64,000 nt of DNA from Magnetospirillum sp. WYHS-4 (GTDB taxonomy: Bacteria; Pseudomonadota; Alphaproteobacteria; Rhodospirillales; GLO-3). The translations under genes and the position numbers were made by a program. Of this stretch, positions 27,158-34,976 are shown in pieces (within the stretch, counting starts at the first letter, position 1; each line of letters begins with the position of its first letter). The notes beneath the pieces are model-generated. The model ran no database searches, was not told the origin of the DNA, and worked only from the letters and a program-made list of their open reading frames with translations. Location of the stretch: positions 1 through 64,000 of the forward strand of contig JAMOBD010000009.1 in NCBI GenBank assembly GCA_039908345.1, given 5' to 3'.

Positions 27158-28255
27158 ATGAATGGGATGCGGATGCTGTTCGGCGACGCGGAGTTCCACG
27201 AGGGCGAGGAGTACCGGAAGTTCCAGTACCGGTTCACCTGCGCCATCCTGCTGTTCAGCGTCCTGATCACTGCCATCTTCCAGGTCGCCGTGCTCGAGGG
27301 GCAGGCCCAGGCCGATCCATCGTACCTGAACGTCTCGCGCGCCTATCTTGCGATCAGCGTCCTCTATTACGCAGTCCTGCGCGGCCGGCCGTCCCGGCTC
27401 GGGCCCGTCGCCTGGACTTACGCCGGCCTGTCCTGGCTGCTGCACCTGAGTACTTTCCTGCTCAACACGCCGGACGAACTGCGGATCGTCTGGTTCGTCC
27501 TCAACCTGCCGGGGGTCTATCTGGTCCTCGGCTCGGCGGCCGGCATCGGGTTCACGGTCCTGTCGATGGCGGCGGTCGTGGCGGCGAACGGCTTCCTCGA
27601 CACGCCCTATTCCTCCACCGCCATCGTCACCTGCCTGATGGGGATGGTCTACCTAAGCGTCTTCTTCCATGCTTTCGCCGCCCGGTCGATCTCGTTCCAC
27701 CACGCCATGGTGGAGGCCAACCGCAAGCTCGCCGAGATGGCGGCCCGCGATCCGTTGACGGGCCTGTTCAACGCGCGGGCCTATTACCGGCTGTGCGAGG
27801 GGGCGCTCCGCCAATCGCAACGCTCGGGACGGCCCTTCGCCATGCTGTTCGTCGACCTGGACCACTTCAAGAGCATCAACGACAAATACGGACACGAGGC
27901 AGGCGATACGGTGCTGCGCTCAGTGGCCGAACGCTTGCAGGCGAGCCTGCGCCAAAGCGACATCGTCGGGCGGATCGGCGGCGAGGAGTTCTCGGTCCTG
28001 CTGCCCGACAGCGACATGGACGGCGCGCGTGACCTGGCCGAGAAGCTGCGGCTCGACATTGAGGCCCTGATGCCGGACATCGGATCGGAACGCCTCAGGA
28101 TCACCGCCAGCATCGGCGTCGCCGCCAGCCGTCCCACCCTGATAAGCATCGCCGAGGTCCAGAGCCAGGCCGACGAGGCCATGTATGTCGCCAAGCGGCA
28201 GGGGCGCAACCGCGTCACCTGCATCGGCGATGGCACCGCGCCGGGACCGGCATGA
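27158..28255 (+). CDS. Membrane-bound diguanylate cyclase (GGDEF)
   Basis: A 365-aa protein that should make cyclic di-GMP. The N-terminal half is a membrane sensor of about six TM helices (residues 28-185). The GGDEF domain (about residues 195-360) starts DPLTGLFNARAYY, has the metal site DLDHFKSINDKYGH, and the active loop IGGEEF near residue 272. RQSD five residues before that loop is an RxxD inhibitory site, so product feedback is likely. I start it at the ATG at 27158 with a GGTGGAG RBS; a longer frame from 27092 exists. It is the only intact gene inside the segment bracketed by the IS630 repeats. Confidence 0.93.
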   Translation: MNGMRMLFGDAEFHEGEEYRKFQYRFTCAILLFSVLITAIFQVAVLEGQAQADPSYLNVSRAYLAISVLYYAVLRGRPSRLGPVAWTYAGLSWLLHLSTFLLNTPDELRIVWFVLNLPGVYLVLGSAAGIGFTVLSMAAVVAANGFLDTPYSSTAIVTCLMGMVYLSVFFHAFAARSISFHHAMVEANRKLAEMAARDPLTGLFNARAYYRLCEGALRQSQRSGRPFAMLFVDLDHFKSINDKYGHEAGDTVLRSVAERLQASLRQSDIVGRIGGEEFSVLLPDSDMDGARDLAEKLRLDIEALMPDIGSERLRITASIGVAASRPTLISIAEVQSQADEAMYVAKRQGRNRVTCIGDGTAPGPA

Positions 28256-28257
28256 AC

Positions 28258-28318
28258 GGCTATTAAGGAGGCGGTCTCGAGTTCGGCGACGCAGGTGAAA
28301 ACGCCATGCCGGATGGAG
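28258..28318 (-). pseudogene. Third IS630-like scrap within a gene-poor gap (28256-28595)
   Basis: On the minus strand, 28318 down to 28261 translates as SIRHGVFTCVAELETA, which matches the RRGVFTSVGDLQEA part of IS630 transposases but differs in DNA from the two larger fragments, so it comes from another copy. The rest of the 28256-28595 gap has a minus-strand frame ending at 28330 with a possible TM helix (AFWGLVIGLVAFMVLNG) and a charged tail. That may be the tail of a lost membrane protein; I cannot name it. Confidence 0.4.
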
Positions 28319-28589
28319 GCGTATGGCCGTCATTCGGCCGCGCTTTCGATGACCGCCAGATCGGGGCGCTGCTTGCGGGGCGGTCGGCCGTTCAGCACCA
28401 TGAAGGCGACAAGGCCGATCACCAGCCCCCAGAATGCTTGGCGGCCGAGGCGAGGAACGTTATCAGCGCCGCCTCGCGGGACGCAGGCTCCGCCGATGAA
28501 GGTCGCGGGGAAAGAGCTGGCCGGAATCGTTTGGACAGTTCCCGGCGTCGGATAAGTGGATTGCCTGCCGGCTTTCGTCTGCCGTCGCC

Positions 28590-28876
28590 TGCGGCAGGGT
28601 GTCGGCCGCTGCATGCCGAAGCACACTCACCAGGAATTCATCAAGCTTCTCAACGCGGTCGAGCGGGCGATCCCGACAGGCAAGATTATCCACGCCATCG
28701 CCGACAACTACGCCACCCACAAGCACCCCAAGGTCAGGGAGTGGTTGGCAGATCATCCGCGATGGTTCTTCCATTTCACCCCCACCTCCGCCTCCTGGCT
28801 CAACGCCGTCGAGGGCTTCTTATCAATCATCACCCGAACAGCGCCGCGAGGACCTCTTCCCGGCGGGTGGGCATGA
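28590..28876 (+). pseudogene. IS630-family transposase, middle fragment
   Basis: From about 28590 the plus frame encodes GRCMPKHTHQEFIKLLNAVE, then IIHAIADNYATHKHPKVREWL (with the second catalytic Asp in DNYATH) and DHPRWFFHFTPTSASWLNAV, typical of IS630 transposases. The match stops at about 28836, after which the residues are unrelated and a stop follows at 28876. The N-terminal third and the C-terminal end are missing. Its last 90 bp are the right arm of the inverted repeat with 26200-26289. Confidence 0.85.
28747..28836. repeat. Right arm of the 90-bp inverted repeat (IS630 sequence)
   Basis: Reverse complement of 26200-26289 with a single mismatch near 28822. The orientation of the two arms means that recombination between them would invert the intervening 2.46 kb and place the transposase middle fragment in frame with its C-terminal fragment. 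Confidence 0.9.
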
Positions 28877-28939
28877 CCGATCCTTGAAGTGTGTGACTAG
28901 GGGGCGTACATTTTCACAAGGACAACCGGAGTACCCGCC

Positions 28940-29221
28940 ATGCCCAGGACCGCCCAACGGCAAGAACGCGTCAGCCTGCGCTTAAGCCCGCAGTCGAAGC
29001 GGAAGCTGGAACGCGCCGCCGCCTATTCGGACAAGACGCTGACCGACTTCGTGGTCGATGTGGCACTGCAGAAGGCGGAGGCGGTGGTGCGCGAGCACGA
29101 GATGATCACACTCACGCCCGAGGAATGGGAGCGGTTCCAGGAAATGCTCCTCAATCCGCCGGAGCCGAACGAGAAGCTCAAGGAGGCTTTCGCCTGGTAC
29201 GCCCGGGTGACCGGCGGATGA
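28940..29221 (+). CDS. DUF1778 antitoxin
   Basis: A 93-aa ribbon-helix-helix antitoxin of the DUF1778 (TacA-like) family: QERVSLRLSPQSKRKLERAA, then AAYSDKTLTDFVVDVAL, and the tail ITLTPEEWERFQEMLLNPP. It should bind the acetyltransferase toxin encoded next and repress the pair. An RBS-like AAGGAC precedes it. Its stop overlaps the toxin start (ATGA). Confidence 0.92.
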   Translation: MPRTAQRQERVSLRLSPQSKRKLERAAAYSDKTLTDFVVDVALQKAEAVVREHEMITLTPEEWERFQEMLLNPPEPNEKLKEAFAWYARVTGG

Positions 29222-29727
29222 GCGAATTCCATCCGCCCCGCGTCGAGCCGCTGGGGCCGCATCACGACCGGAACGTCTTCTCCTGCGGGGAACCTGCCCT
29301 CGACGACTACCTCCGGAACCATGCGGGCCAGGACAGCCGCCGGAACGTCACCAGCGTGTTCGTGGCGGTGGGGGACGCCCCGGCGACCATCATCGGCTAC
29401 TACACCCTGAGCGCCGCCAGCTTCAGCCGGAACGACCTGCCTGACGCCTTGGCCCGCAAGCTGCCCCGCTATCCGATTCCGGCGGCCCTGATCGGCCGTC
29501 TGGCCGTGGACAAACGTTTCCGGGGACAACTCTACGGCAGGTTCCTGCTGATCAACGCCTTCGAACGAATCATGCGGGCCAGCGAGGCCCTGGCGGTCCA
29601 TGCCATCGTGGTCGAAGCCAAGGACGAGAAGGCGGAAGCCTTCTACAGGCGGTATGGCTTCGAGGCCTTTTCCGGGCAGTCCCGCCGCCTGTTCCTGCCC
29701 CTTGCCAGACTCAAGGCGCGGTCCTGA
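29218..29727 (+). CDS. GNAT-family acetyltransferase toxin (TacT-like)
   Basis: A 169-aa GCN5-type acetyltransferase whose family acetylates charged tRNAs to halt translation. Recognisable parts are FSCGEPALDDYLRNHAGQD, GYYTLSAASF, the acetyl-CoA loop region LAVDKRFRGQLYGRFLL, and FYRRYGFEAF. Start at the ATG overlapping the antitoxin stop. Its last 17 nt overlap a convergent phage-gene remnant. Together with the DUF1778 gene it forms a complete module within the scrapyard region. Confidence 0.93.
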   Translation: MSEFHPPRVEPLGPHHDRNVFSCGEPALDDYLRNHAGQDSRRNVTSVFVAVGDAPATIIGYYTLSAASFSRNDLPDALARKLPRYPIPAALIGRLAVDKRFRGQLYGRFLLINAFERIMRASEALAVHAIVVEAKDEKAEAFYRRYGFEAFSGQSRRLFLPLARLKARS

Positions 29728-30010
29728 CGGGCTCCCGCCAGTGGCGGACCACCAGCCGGGGCAGTTCGGCGATCCATTTCTGGGCGGCGCCGGACACGTC
29801 GAGGCGCTTCCTGACGGTGACCTGGGGGACCATGATGAACATCGGCACGGTGGCCAGCCCGCGCCCGGTGCGGAGGGCCGATTCACTGGCCTTCCCGAAA
29901 CCGCCCCGCTTGCCGGCACGGGCGTGCCGGTTCTCGGCGACCAGGAGCGACGGCCCGCCGCGCCGGTAGATGAAGCGAAAATGGTTTCGCCAGATTTGGG
30001 AGTGGATAGC
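29711..30010 (-). pseudogene. Phage tail-protein remnant (DUF6441-like C-terminus)
   Basis: In the minus strand a frame from about 30010 to the stop at 29711 reads RNHFRFIYRRGGPSLLVAEN, then GKASESALRTGRGLATVPMF and VPQVTVRKRLDVSGAAQKW, ending REPVRTAP. This has the look of the C-terminal part of a phage tail-assembly protein (DUF6441 type, VPMFILVPQV signature). There is no start codon and the upstream part is lost, so it is a prophage relic. The family call is from memory of the motif and should be treated as moderate. Confidence 0.55.
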
Positions 30011-30119
30011 GGGGGCCCGGACACGCTATGATGGGGACGTGCCCGCCCGGTGACGGGCGGACGGAGCGACGGAGTGCTGCGAACACCCCGCCGCCCCCGG
30101 CCGGTTTCGACATTCGGCC

Positions 30120-30666
30120 ATGGAGAGAGGAATCGGAATCGCCGTCCTGGCGGTGCTGCTGGCCTGTCCGGCCGGCGCCGCCGAAGTCCTGGACGGGGCC
30201 CCTACCGGGCTCGCGTCGTCCGGGTGGTGGATGGCGACACCTTCGAGGCGCGCATCCGCATCTGGCTGGACCAGGACTTTGTCCGCCTCGGCCGATAGGT
30301 CCTGCGCCGCCTTGATGGCGCGGATGAAGGTGTCCCCCGAGACTGAGCGGAAGGTGGCGAGCACCGAGGAGGCGTCCATCACTCCCTCGGCGGTGGCCAT
30401 GGTGGAGGCCTCCATGGCGTCGGCGAGGTCGTTCAGTTCCTGCCGTGCGCCTGGCGGGCATCGACGCCCCCGAATTGCGGGGCCCTTGCGCAGAGGCCGG
30501 GCGGGCGGCGCAAGAAGGCCTGCGCGCCTTGCTGCCCGATTCCGTCCGCCTGGTCGACATGAAGCGCGACAAGTACGGCGGCCGGGTGGTGGCGGCGGTA
30601 CGCCTGGCCGACGGCAGCCGCCTGCAACCGGGCGGGGAGGCCTGGTTTCGGGCTTGCGGAAAATAG
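30120..30666 (+). pseudogene. Secreted staphylococcal-nuclease-like gene, broken
   Basis: Three pieces in three frames add up to one SNase-family nuclease. Piece 1 (30120 on) is a signal peptide, MERGIGIAVLAVLLACPAGA. A 1-nt deletion near 30200 shifts to piece 2, PYRARVVRVVDGDTFEARIR, with the DGDT metal site. Piece 3 (about 30443-30666) continues VRLAGIDAPELRGPCAEAGR and KYGGRVVAAVRLADG, with the Arg and Glu catalytic positions. Between pieces 2 and 3 about 160 bp of foreign antisense DNA is inserted (30282-30443). The product cannot be made as one protein. Confidence 0.8.
30282..30443 (-). mobile_element. Phage tape-measure gene scrap inserted in the nuclease gene
   Basis: On the minus strand this stretch reads LNDLADAMEASTMATAEGVM, then DASSVLATFRSVSGDTFIRA and IKAAQDLSAEADKVL with no stops. 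The pattern matches the central part of phage tail-length tape-measure proteins, in which a similar ATF-SG-F-R-AAQDL block occurs. It lies exactly where the nuclease reading is interrupted. The left border is ambiguous within about 10 bp. Confidence 0.6.
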
Positions 30667-30750
30667 AAGGGGGCTGTCCGATTCCGTAGCTTGATCGCGG
30701 GCCCGGCGGCGAGGATGATGAACGGAACGATTCCAGTGCCTGAGGGGGCC

Positions 30751-31782
30751 ATGACCGCATCCGTCCATACGACCGACGTCGCCGTGATCGGGGCCGGGCC
30801 GGCCGGCCTGTTCGCCGTGTTCCAGTGCGGCATGCTCAACATGCGCTGCCAGGTGGTCGATGCCCTGGAGGCGGTGGGGGGGCAATGCCAGGCGCTCTAT
30901 CCCGAAAAGCCCATCTACGACGTCCCCGCCCACCCGTCCATCCTGGCCGGCGATCTGGTGCGCAGGCTGGAGGAACAGGCCGCCCCCTTCCATCCCGGCT
31001 ACCATCTGGGCCAGCAGGTGGTGGCGCTGGCGCAGATCGACGGCAGACGCTGGCGCCTGGAGACGTCCAAGGGTACCCGGATCGAGGCGGCGGCGGTGGT
31101 GATCGCCGCCGGGGTCGGCGCCTTCGGGCCCAACCGGCCGCCGCTGGAAGGCATCGAACGCTACGAAGGCCTGGGCGAGGGCCTGGGCGTCAACTATCTG
31201 GTGACCCGCCGCGAGGCCTTCCGGGGCAAGCGGGTGGCGATCGCCGGCGGCGGCGATTCGGCGGTCGACTGGGCGCTGTCCCTGTCCGAGGTGGCGGCCA
31301 GCGTCGCCGTCGTGCACCGGCGCCCCAAGTTCCGCGCCGCGCCGGGCAGTGCCGAAAAGCTTACGGAACTGGCGGGCCAGGGCAAGGTCGAACTGGTAAT
31401 TCCCTACCAGCTTTCCGGCCTGGAAGGCGAAGGCGGCCTGACCGCCGTCCTGGTCGCCGACCTGGACGGCAAGGAACGGCGCCTGGAGGCCGACGTGCTG
31501 CTGCCCTTCTTCGGCCTGTCCCAGAACCTGGGCCCGATCGCCGACTGGGGCCTGGACCTGGACGGCGGCCGCATCGCCGTCGATCCGGCAACCTGCAACG
31601 CCGGCCAGCCCGGATTGTTCGCCGTGGGCGACATCGCCGCCTATCCGGGCAAGCTGAAGCTGATCCTCAGCGGATTTTCCGATGCCGCCCTGGCCGCCCA
31701 TGCGGCTTTCGCCGTCGTTCATCCGGGCGAGGCCCTGCATTTCGAGCACTCCACCAGCCGCGGCGTCCAGGCAAAGGAATGA
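30751..31782 (+). CDS. Ferredoxin-NADP+ reductase, thioredoxin-reductase-like (type 2)
   Basis: A 343-aa flavoprotein that transfers electrons between NADPH and ferredoxin or flavodoxin. It has the FAD motif VIGAGPAGLFAVFQCGML, the NADPH motif VAIAGGGDSAVDWALSL, and GLFAVGDIAAYPGKLKLILSG near the end. It lacks the CxxC of thioredoxin reductase, so it belongs to the YumC/TrxR-like FNR type. The start is the ATG at 30751 after GAGGGGG. The cytochrome gene follows directly and probably shares its transcript. It could serve the nif system, but that is inference. Confidence 0.92.
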   Translation: MTASVHTTDVAVIGAGPAGLFAVFQCGMLNMRCQVVDALEAVGGQCQALYPEKPIYDVPAHPSILAGDLVRRLEEQAAPFHPGYHLGQQVVALAQIDGRRWRLETSKGTRIEAAAVVIAAGVGAFGPNRPPLEGIERYEGLGEGLGVNYLVTRREAFRGKRVAIAGGGDSAVDWALSLSEVAASVAVVHRRPKFRAAPGSAEKLTELAGQGKVELVIPYQLSGLEGEGGLTAVLVADLDGKERRLEADVLLPFFGLSQNLGPIADWGLDLDGGRIAVDPATCNAGQPGLFAVGDIAAYPGKLKLILSGFSDAALAAHAAFAVVHPGEALHFEHSTSRGVQAKE

Positions 31783-31784
31783 CC

Positions 31785-32459
31785 ATGAGAATTCTCCCCT
31801 CCCTGGCCGTCGGGTTCCTGCTCGCGGCGGCCGGCGTCGGGGCGCAGCAGCCGGGAGAGACGCCCATTTCCTCCGGGCCCGCGCTTCCCAAGGGCGATCC
31901 GGCGCGGGGCGCCCGCCTGGCCGCCGAGCGGTGCATCGAATGCCACGATGTCTCGGGCGCCGGCAAGGGCCTGCACCGGCCCAACCTGGCCGGGCAGAAG
32001 GAACCCTATCTGGTCAAGCAATTGCTGTCTTACCAGGCTTCCTCCAGGGGAGCGGAAGAACAGAGGCTCCTGGGCTGGCGCTGGCATCCACGGATGGCCT
32101 CGGTGGGGGGCGGGATGACCGGCAGCGACATCGCGGATCTGGCCGCCCACTTTTCCGGCCGGGCCTGCCTGGGGTCGGGAACCCGTCCCCAGCCCCGGCC
32201 CGAGATCGCCGAGCGCTGCAACCTCTGCCACGGGCCGCACGGCCGGGGCCTTTACCCGACCATCCCCAACATCGCCGGCCAGAAGGAACTCTACCTGCTC
32301 CGCCAGTTGGATGCCTTCCGGGCCCGGGGCAAGGCGGTCGGCACCGGAGATACCGAGGTCCGCCGCTCCAATCCCATGATGGACCGCCAGGCCCACCTGC
32401 TGTCGGAAAACGAAATCGTCCTGCTGTCCGCCTATTTCTCCGGCCTGCCCTGCGCCTGA
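31785..32459 (+). CDS. Periplasmic di-heme cytochrome c (c4/c553-like)
   Basis: A 224-aa secreted cytochrome with a signal peptide (residues 1-20) and two heme-attachment sites, CIECH (50-54) and CNLCH (145-149), each followed by a NLAGQKEPYL or NIAGQKELYL block typical of cytochrome c4-like proteins. It should carry electrons in the periplasm. ATG at 31785 has AAGGA at good spacing; an ATG at 31779 overlapping the previous stop is also possible. It ends convergent with, and overlapping by 28 nt, the Lrp-type gene. Confidence 0.92.
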   Translation: MRILPSLAVGFLLAAAGVGAQQPGETPISSGPALPKGDPARGARLAAERCIECHDVSGAGKGLHRPNLAGQKEPYLVKQLLSYQASSRGAEEQRLLGWRWHPRMASVGGGMTGSDIADLAAHFSGRACLGSGTRPQPRPEIAERCNLCHGPHGRGLYPTIPNIAGQKELYLLRQLDAFRARGKAVGTGDTEVRRSNPMMDRQAHLLSENEIVLLSAYFSGLPCA

Positions 32460-32926
32460 GGCAGGGGAAGCGCTTCCGAACGCTTCACCGTGGCGATGGC
32501 GAAATTGCTTTTCACGCCCGTGACGCCCGGCAGCTTCAGCAAGGTGCCGAGAACCAGGTCCGAATAGGCCGCGAGGTCCGCCGCCACCACTTCCAACAGG
32601 AAATCGCTGTCGCCGCTCACCACGTAGCAGGCGACGACTTCGGGCAGGGCGCGCACGGCGGCCTGGAAGCCCTCGCCGCCCGGGTCCTTGGCATGGTCGA
32701 TGCCGGCGGCCACGAACACCCGCACCCCCAGGCCCAGCCGCTCCGGATCGAGTATCGCCCGATAGCCACGGATCGCGCCCGCGTCTTCCAGGCGCCGCAC
32801 CCGGCGCAGGCAGGGCGACGGCGACAGGCCGATGCGGGCCGCCAGATCGACGTTGGTCAGCCGCCCGTCGGCCTGCAGGGCCGCAAGGATACGCAGATCT
32901 GTCTCGTCAAGGTCGATATTCGGCAT
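32432..32926 (-). CDS. Lrp/AsnC-family transcriptional regulator
   Basis: A 164-aa regulator with the N-terminal winged helix (LDETDLRILAALQADGRLTN, ARIGLSPSPCLRRVRRLE) and a C-terminal RAM ligand-binding domain (VSGDSDFLLEVVA). It is divergent from metZ across a 98-bp gap, which suggests it controls methionine synthesis or itself in response to an amino acid. No effector can be read from the sequence. Confidence 0.93.
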   Translation of the reverse strand: MPNIDLDETDLRILAALQADGRLTNVDLAARIGLSPSPCLRRVRRLEDAGAIRGYRAILDPERLGLGVRVFVAAGIDHAKDPGGEGFQAAVRALPEVVACYVVSGDSDFLLEVVAADLAAYSDLVLGTLLKLPGVTGVKSNFAIATVKRSEALPLPQAQGRPEK

Positions 32927-33024
32927 AACGTGCCAATAACTAGCCCATTTGGGGGCGATAACGCAAGGACATGCCCCCGGTTATCGGTGTATTCAATAAG
33001 CGGCATCGAACGGCGGAGGATTCC

Positions 33025-34212
33025 ATGGCGAAGCAATGGCGGCAGGCGACGCGGCTGGTGCGCGGCGGCACCAAGCGGAGCAATTTCGACGAAACCAGCG
33101 AAGCGCTGTTCCTTACCTCCGGCTACGTCTACAAGTCGGCGGAAGAAGCGGAGGCGACCTTCAAGAACGAGGTGGTGCGCTACCAGTATTCCCGCTTCGC
33201 CAACCCCACCGTGGGCATCTTCGAGGAACGCCTGGCGGCCCTGGAAGGGGCGGAGATCTGCTTTGCCACCGCCAGCGGCATGGCGGCCGTCTTCGCCGGG
33301 CTGATGGGCATGCTGCGCCAAGGCGACCGGGTGGTGGCCTCGCGGGCCCTGTTCGGGTCCTGCTATTTCATCGTCAACGAACTGCTGCCCCGCTACGGCA
33401 TCGAACGGGAATTCGTCGACGGCACCGACCTTGCCCAGTGGGAAGCGGCGCTGGCCAGGCCCACGGCCGCCGTGCTGCTGGAAACGCCGTCCAACCCCTG
33501 CCTGGAAATCATCGACCTGAAGGCGGTCTGCGACTTGGCGAACCGGGCGGGCGCCAGGGTGATCGTCGACAACGTCTTCGCTACGCCGGTCCTGCAAAGG
33601 CCCCTGGAGTACGGAGCCCACACGGTGGTCTATTCCACCACCAAGCACATCGACGGCCAGGGCCGCTGCCTGGGAGGCGCCATCCTGACCAACGACAAGG
33701 AGCTGTTCGCCAGCCACCTGATGCCTTTCCTGCGCAACACCGGGCCGGCCATGAGCCCCTTCAACGCCTGGGTGATGCTGAAGGGGTTGGAAACGCTGGA
33801 ACTGCGCCTCGCCCGCCACTGCGACAACGCCCAGACCGTGGCCCGTCGGCTGATCGGACGGCGGGGGGTGACGCGGGTGCTCTACCCCACCCTGCCCGGC
33901 CATCCCGGCCACGCCCTGGCCATGGCGCAGATGGCCGGCAAGGGCGGCAGCGTGCTGGCCTTCGAGGTGGCGGGCGGCAAGGAAGGGGCCTTCCGCTTCC
34001 TGAATGCGCTGGACCTGGTGGACATCTCCAACAACCTGGGCGACGCCAAGAGCCTCGCCACCCACCCGGCCACCACCACCCACCAGCGCCTGAGCGCCGA
34101 GGAAAAAGCCCGGCTGGGCATCACGGACGGTCTGGTCCGCCTCTCGGTCGGCCTGGAGGACCCCCAGGACCTGATCGAGGACATCGACCAAGCCTTGGCG
34201 AGGAGTTACTGA
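33025..34212 (+). CDS. metZ: O-succinylhomoserine sulfhydrylase
   Basis: A PLP enzyme that makes homocysteine directly from O-succinylhomoserine and sulfide. The 395-aa protein has the Cys/Met-metabolism fold: YSRFANPT, ATASGMAAVFAGLM, ETPSNP, and the PLP-Lys in STTKHIDGQGRCLGG. The GQGR after the Lys is typical of MetZ rather than cystathionine enzymes. Start at the ATG at 33025 after GGAGGA; a longer frame begins at 32971. The tail overlaps the convergent DUF423 gene by 7 nt. Confidence 0.93.
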   Translation: MAKQWRQATRLVRGGTKRSNFDETSEALFLTSGYVYKSAEEAEATFKNEVVRYQYSRFANPTVGIFEERLAALEGAEICFATASGMAAVFAGLMGMLRQGDRVVASRALFGSCYFIVNELLPRYGIEREFVDGTDLAQWEAALARPTAAVLLETPSNPCLEIIDLKAVCDLANRAGARVIVDNVFATPVLQRPLEYGAHTVVYSTTKHIDGQGRCLGGAILTNDKELFASHLMPFLRNTGPAMSPFNAWVMLKGLETLELRLARHCDNAQTVARRLIGRRGVTRVLYPTLPGHPGHALAMAQMAGKGGSVLAFEVAGGKEGAFRFLNALDLVDISNNLGDAKSLATHPATTTHQRLSAEEKARLGITDGLVRLSVGLEDPQDLIEDIDQALARSY

Positions 34213-34643
34213 GCAGAACGCCGCTTCCACAAGGCGATGCCCCCGGCCAGGGAGAGAAACAGCCAGGCCAGGATCATCAGGCCGCCGCCGATGGGGGCGG
34301 CATAAGGCAGAAGAACCCGTCCGGTGAGACCCAGGACGTAAAGCGTGCCCGAAAACAGCACGATTCCGCCCAGGAACATGGCACCCGCCACCTGCACCAG
34401 CACGCCCGCGCCACGCCCGGCCAGGGCGGCGATACCCAGCAAAGCCAGGGCATGCCACATCTGGTAGGTGACGGCGAAGCTCATCATCTCGCGGGCATTG
34501 GCGTCGGTGCCCAGGGCATGCCAGCTGTAGGCCCCCATCGCCACGGCACAGGCGCCGTTCAGCCCCGCCAGCACCAGCCAGAGCCGCGAGGCGGGGGTCG
34601 GAAAGGGATTGGGAACGGCCGAGGCTGCAGAATCGTCGGCCAT
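34206..34643 (-). CDS. DUF423 small integral membrane protein
   Basis: A 145-aa membrane protein with four TM helices and the family's conserved parts: LAGLNGACAVAMGAYSWHAL, YQMWHALALLGIA, FLGGIVLFSGTLYVLGLTG, and PIGGGLMILAWL. Function is unknown. Its ATG overlaps the stop of the DUF1178 gene (TGATG), so the two are translationally coupled. Confidence 0.93.
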   Translation of the reverse strand: MADDSAASAVPNPFPTPASRLWLVLAGLNGACAVAMGAYSWHALGTDANAREMMSFAVTYQMWHALALLGIAALAGRGAGVLVQVAGAMFLGGIVLFSGTLYVLGLTGRVLLPYAAPIGGGLMILAWLFLSLAGGIALWKRRSAQ

Positions 34644-34885
34644 CAGAAGGGACACATGCCGCCGCCGCAACCGCCGCCGCCGCAGGTCGGCATGGGCGGC
34701 GCCGAGGGCGTGGAAGGTTTGGACGTCGCGACGCTGGGCGCCATCAGCGCCTTGGCCACCTGCTTGTCGCCGCACTTCGGGCAGGCGATTTGCTTCTTCT
34801 TGGCCAACTTCTCGAATTCGCCGGAACTGGCGAACCATTCCTCGAAGGTATGGCCCTTCGAGCACTTGAGATCGAACACGATCAT
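34643..34885 (-). CDS. DUF1178 zinc-ribbon protein
   Basis: An 80-aa cytoplasmic protein with the DUF1178 start MIVFDLKCSKGHTFEEWFAS, a CPKCG knuckle and a Gly/Cys-rich end (CGGGGCGGGMCPF). It probably binds zinc; role unknown. Start set at the ATG at 34885, where family members begin; the frame is open further upstream without similarity. Confidence 0.9.
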   Translation of the reverse strand: MIVFDLKCSKGHTFEEWFASSGEFEKLAKKKQIACPKCGDKQVAKALMAPSVATSKPSTPSAPPMPTCGGGGCGGGMCPF

Positions 34886-34976
34886 CGCATTCCTCCGGAC
34901 AGGGATTTTGCCCGGAATATAGCGACGACCGGTCCGCGTTAACAGCTTTTTCACCCTCCCAGGGTCCAATGGGAGG

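Noticed and set aside
28330-28626. Minus-strand 98-codon frame with one hydrophobic helix
   Set aside because: Its N-terminal half is Arg/Pro/Thr-rich noise over an IS630 fragment; only the last 40 residues look protein-like and I cannot name a family.
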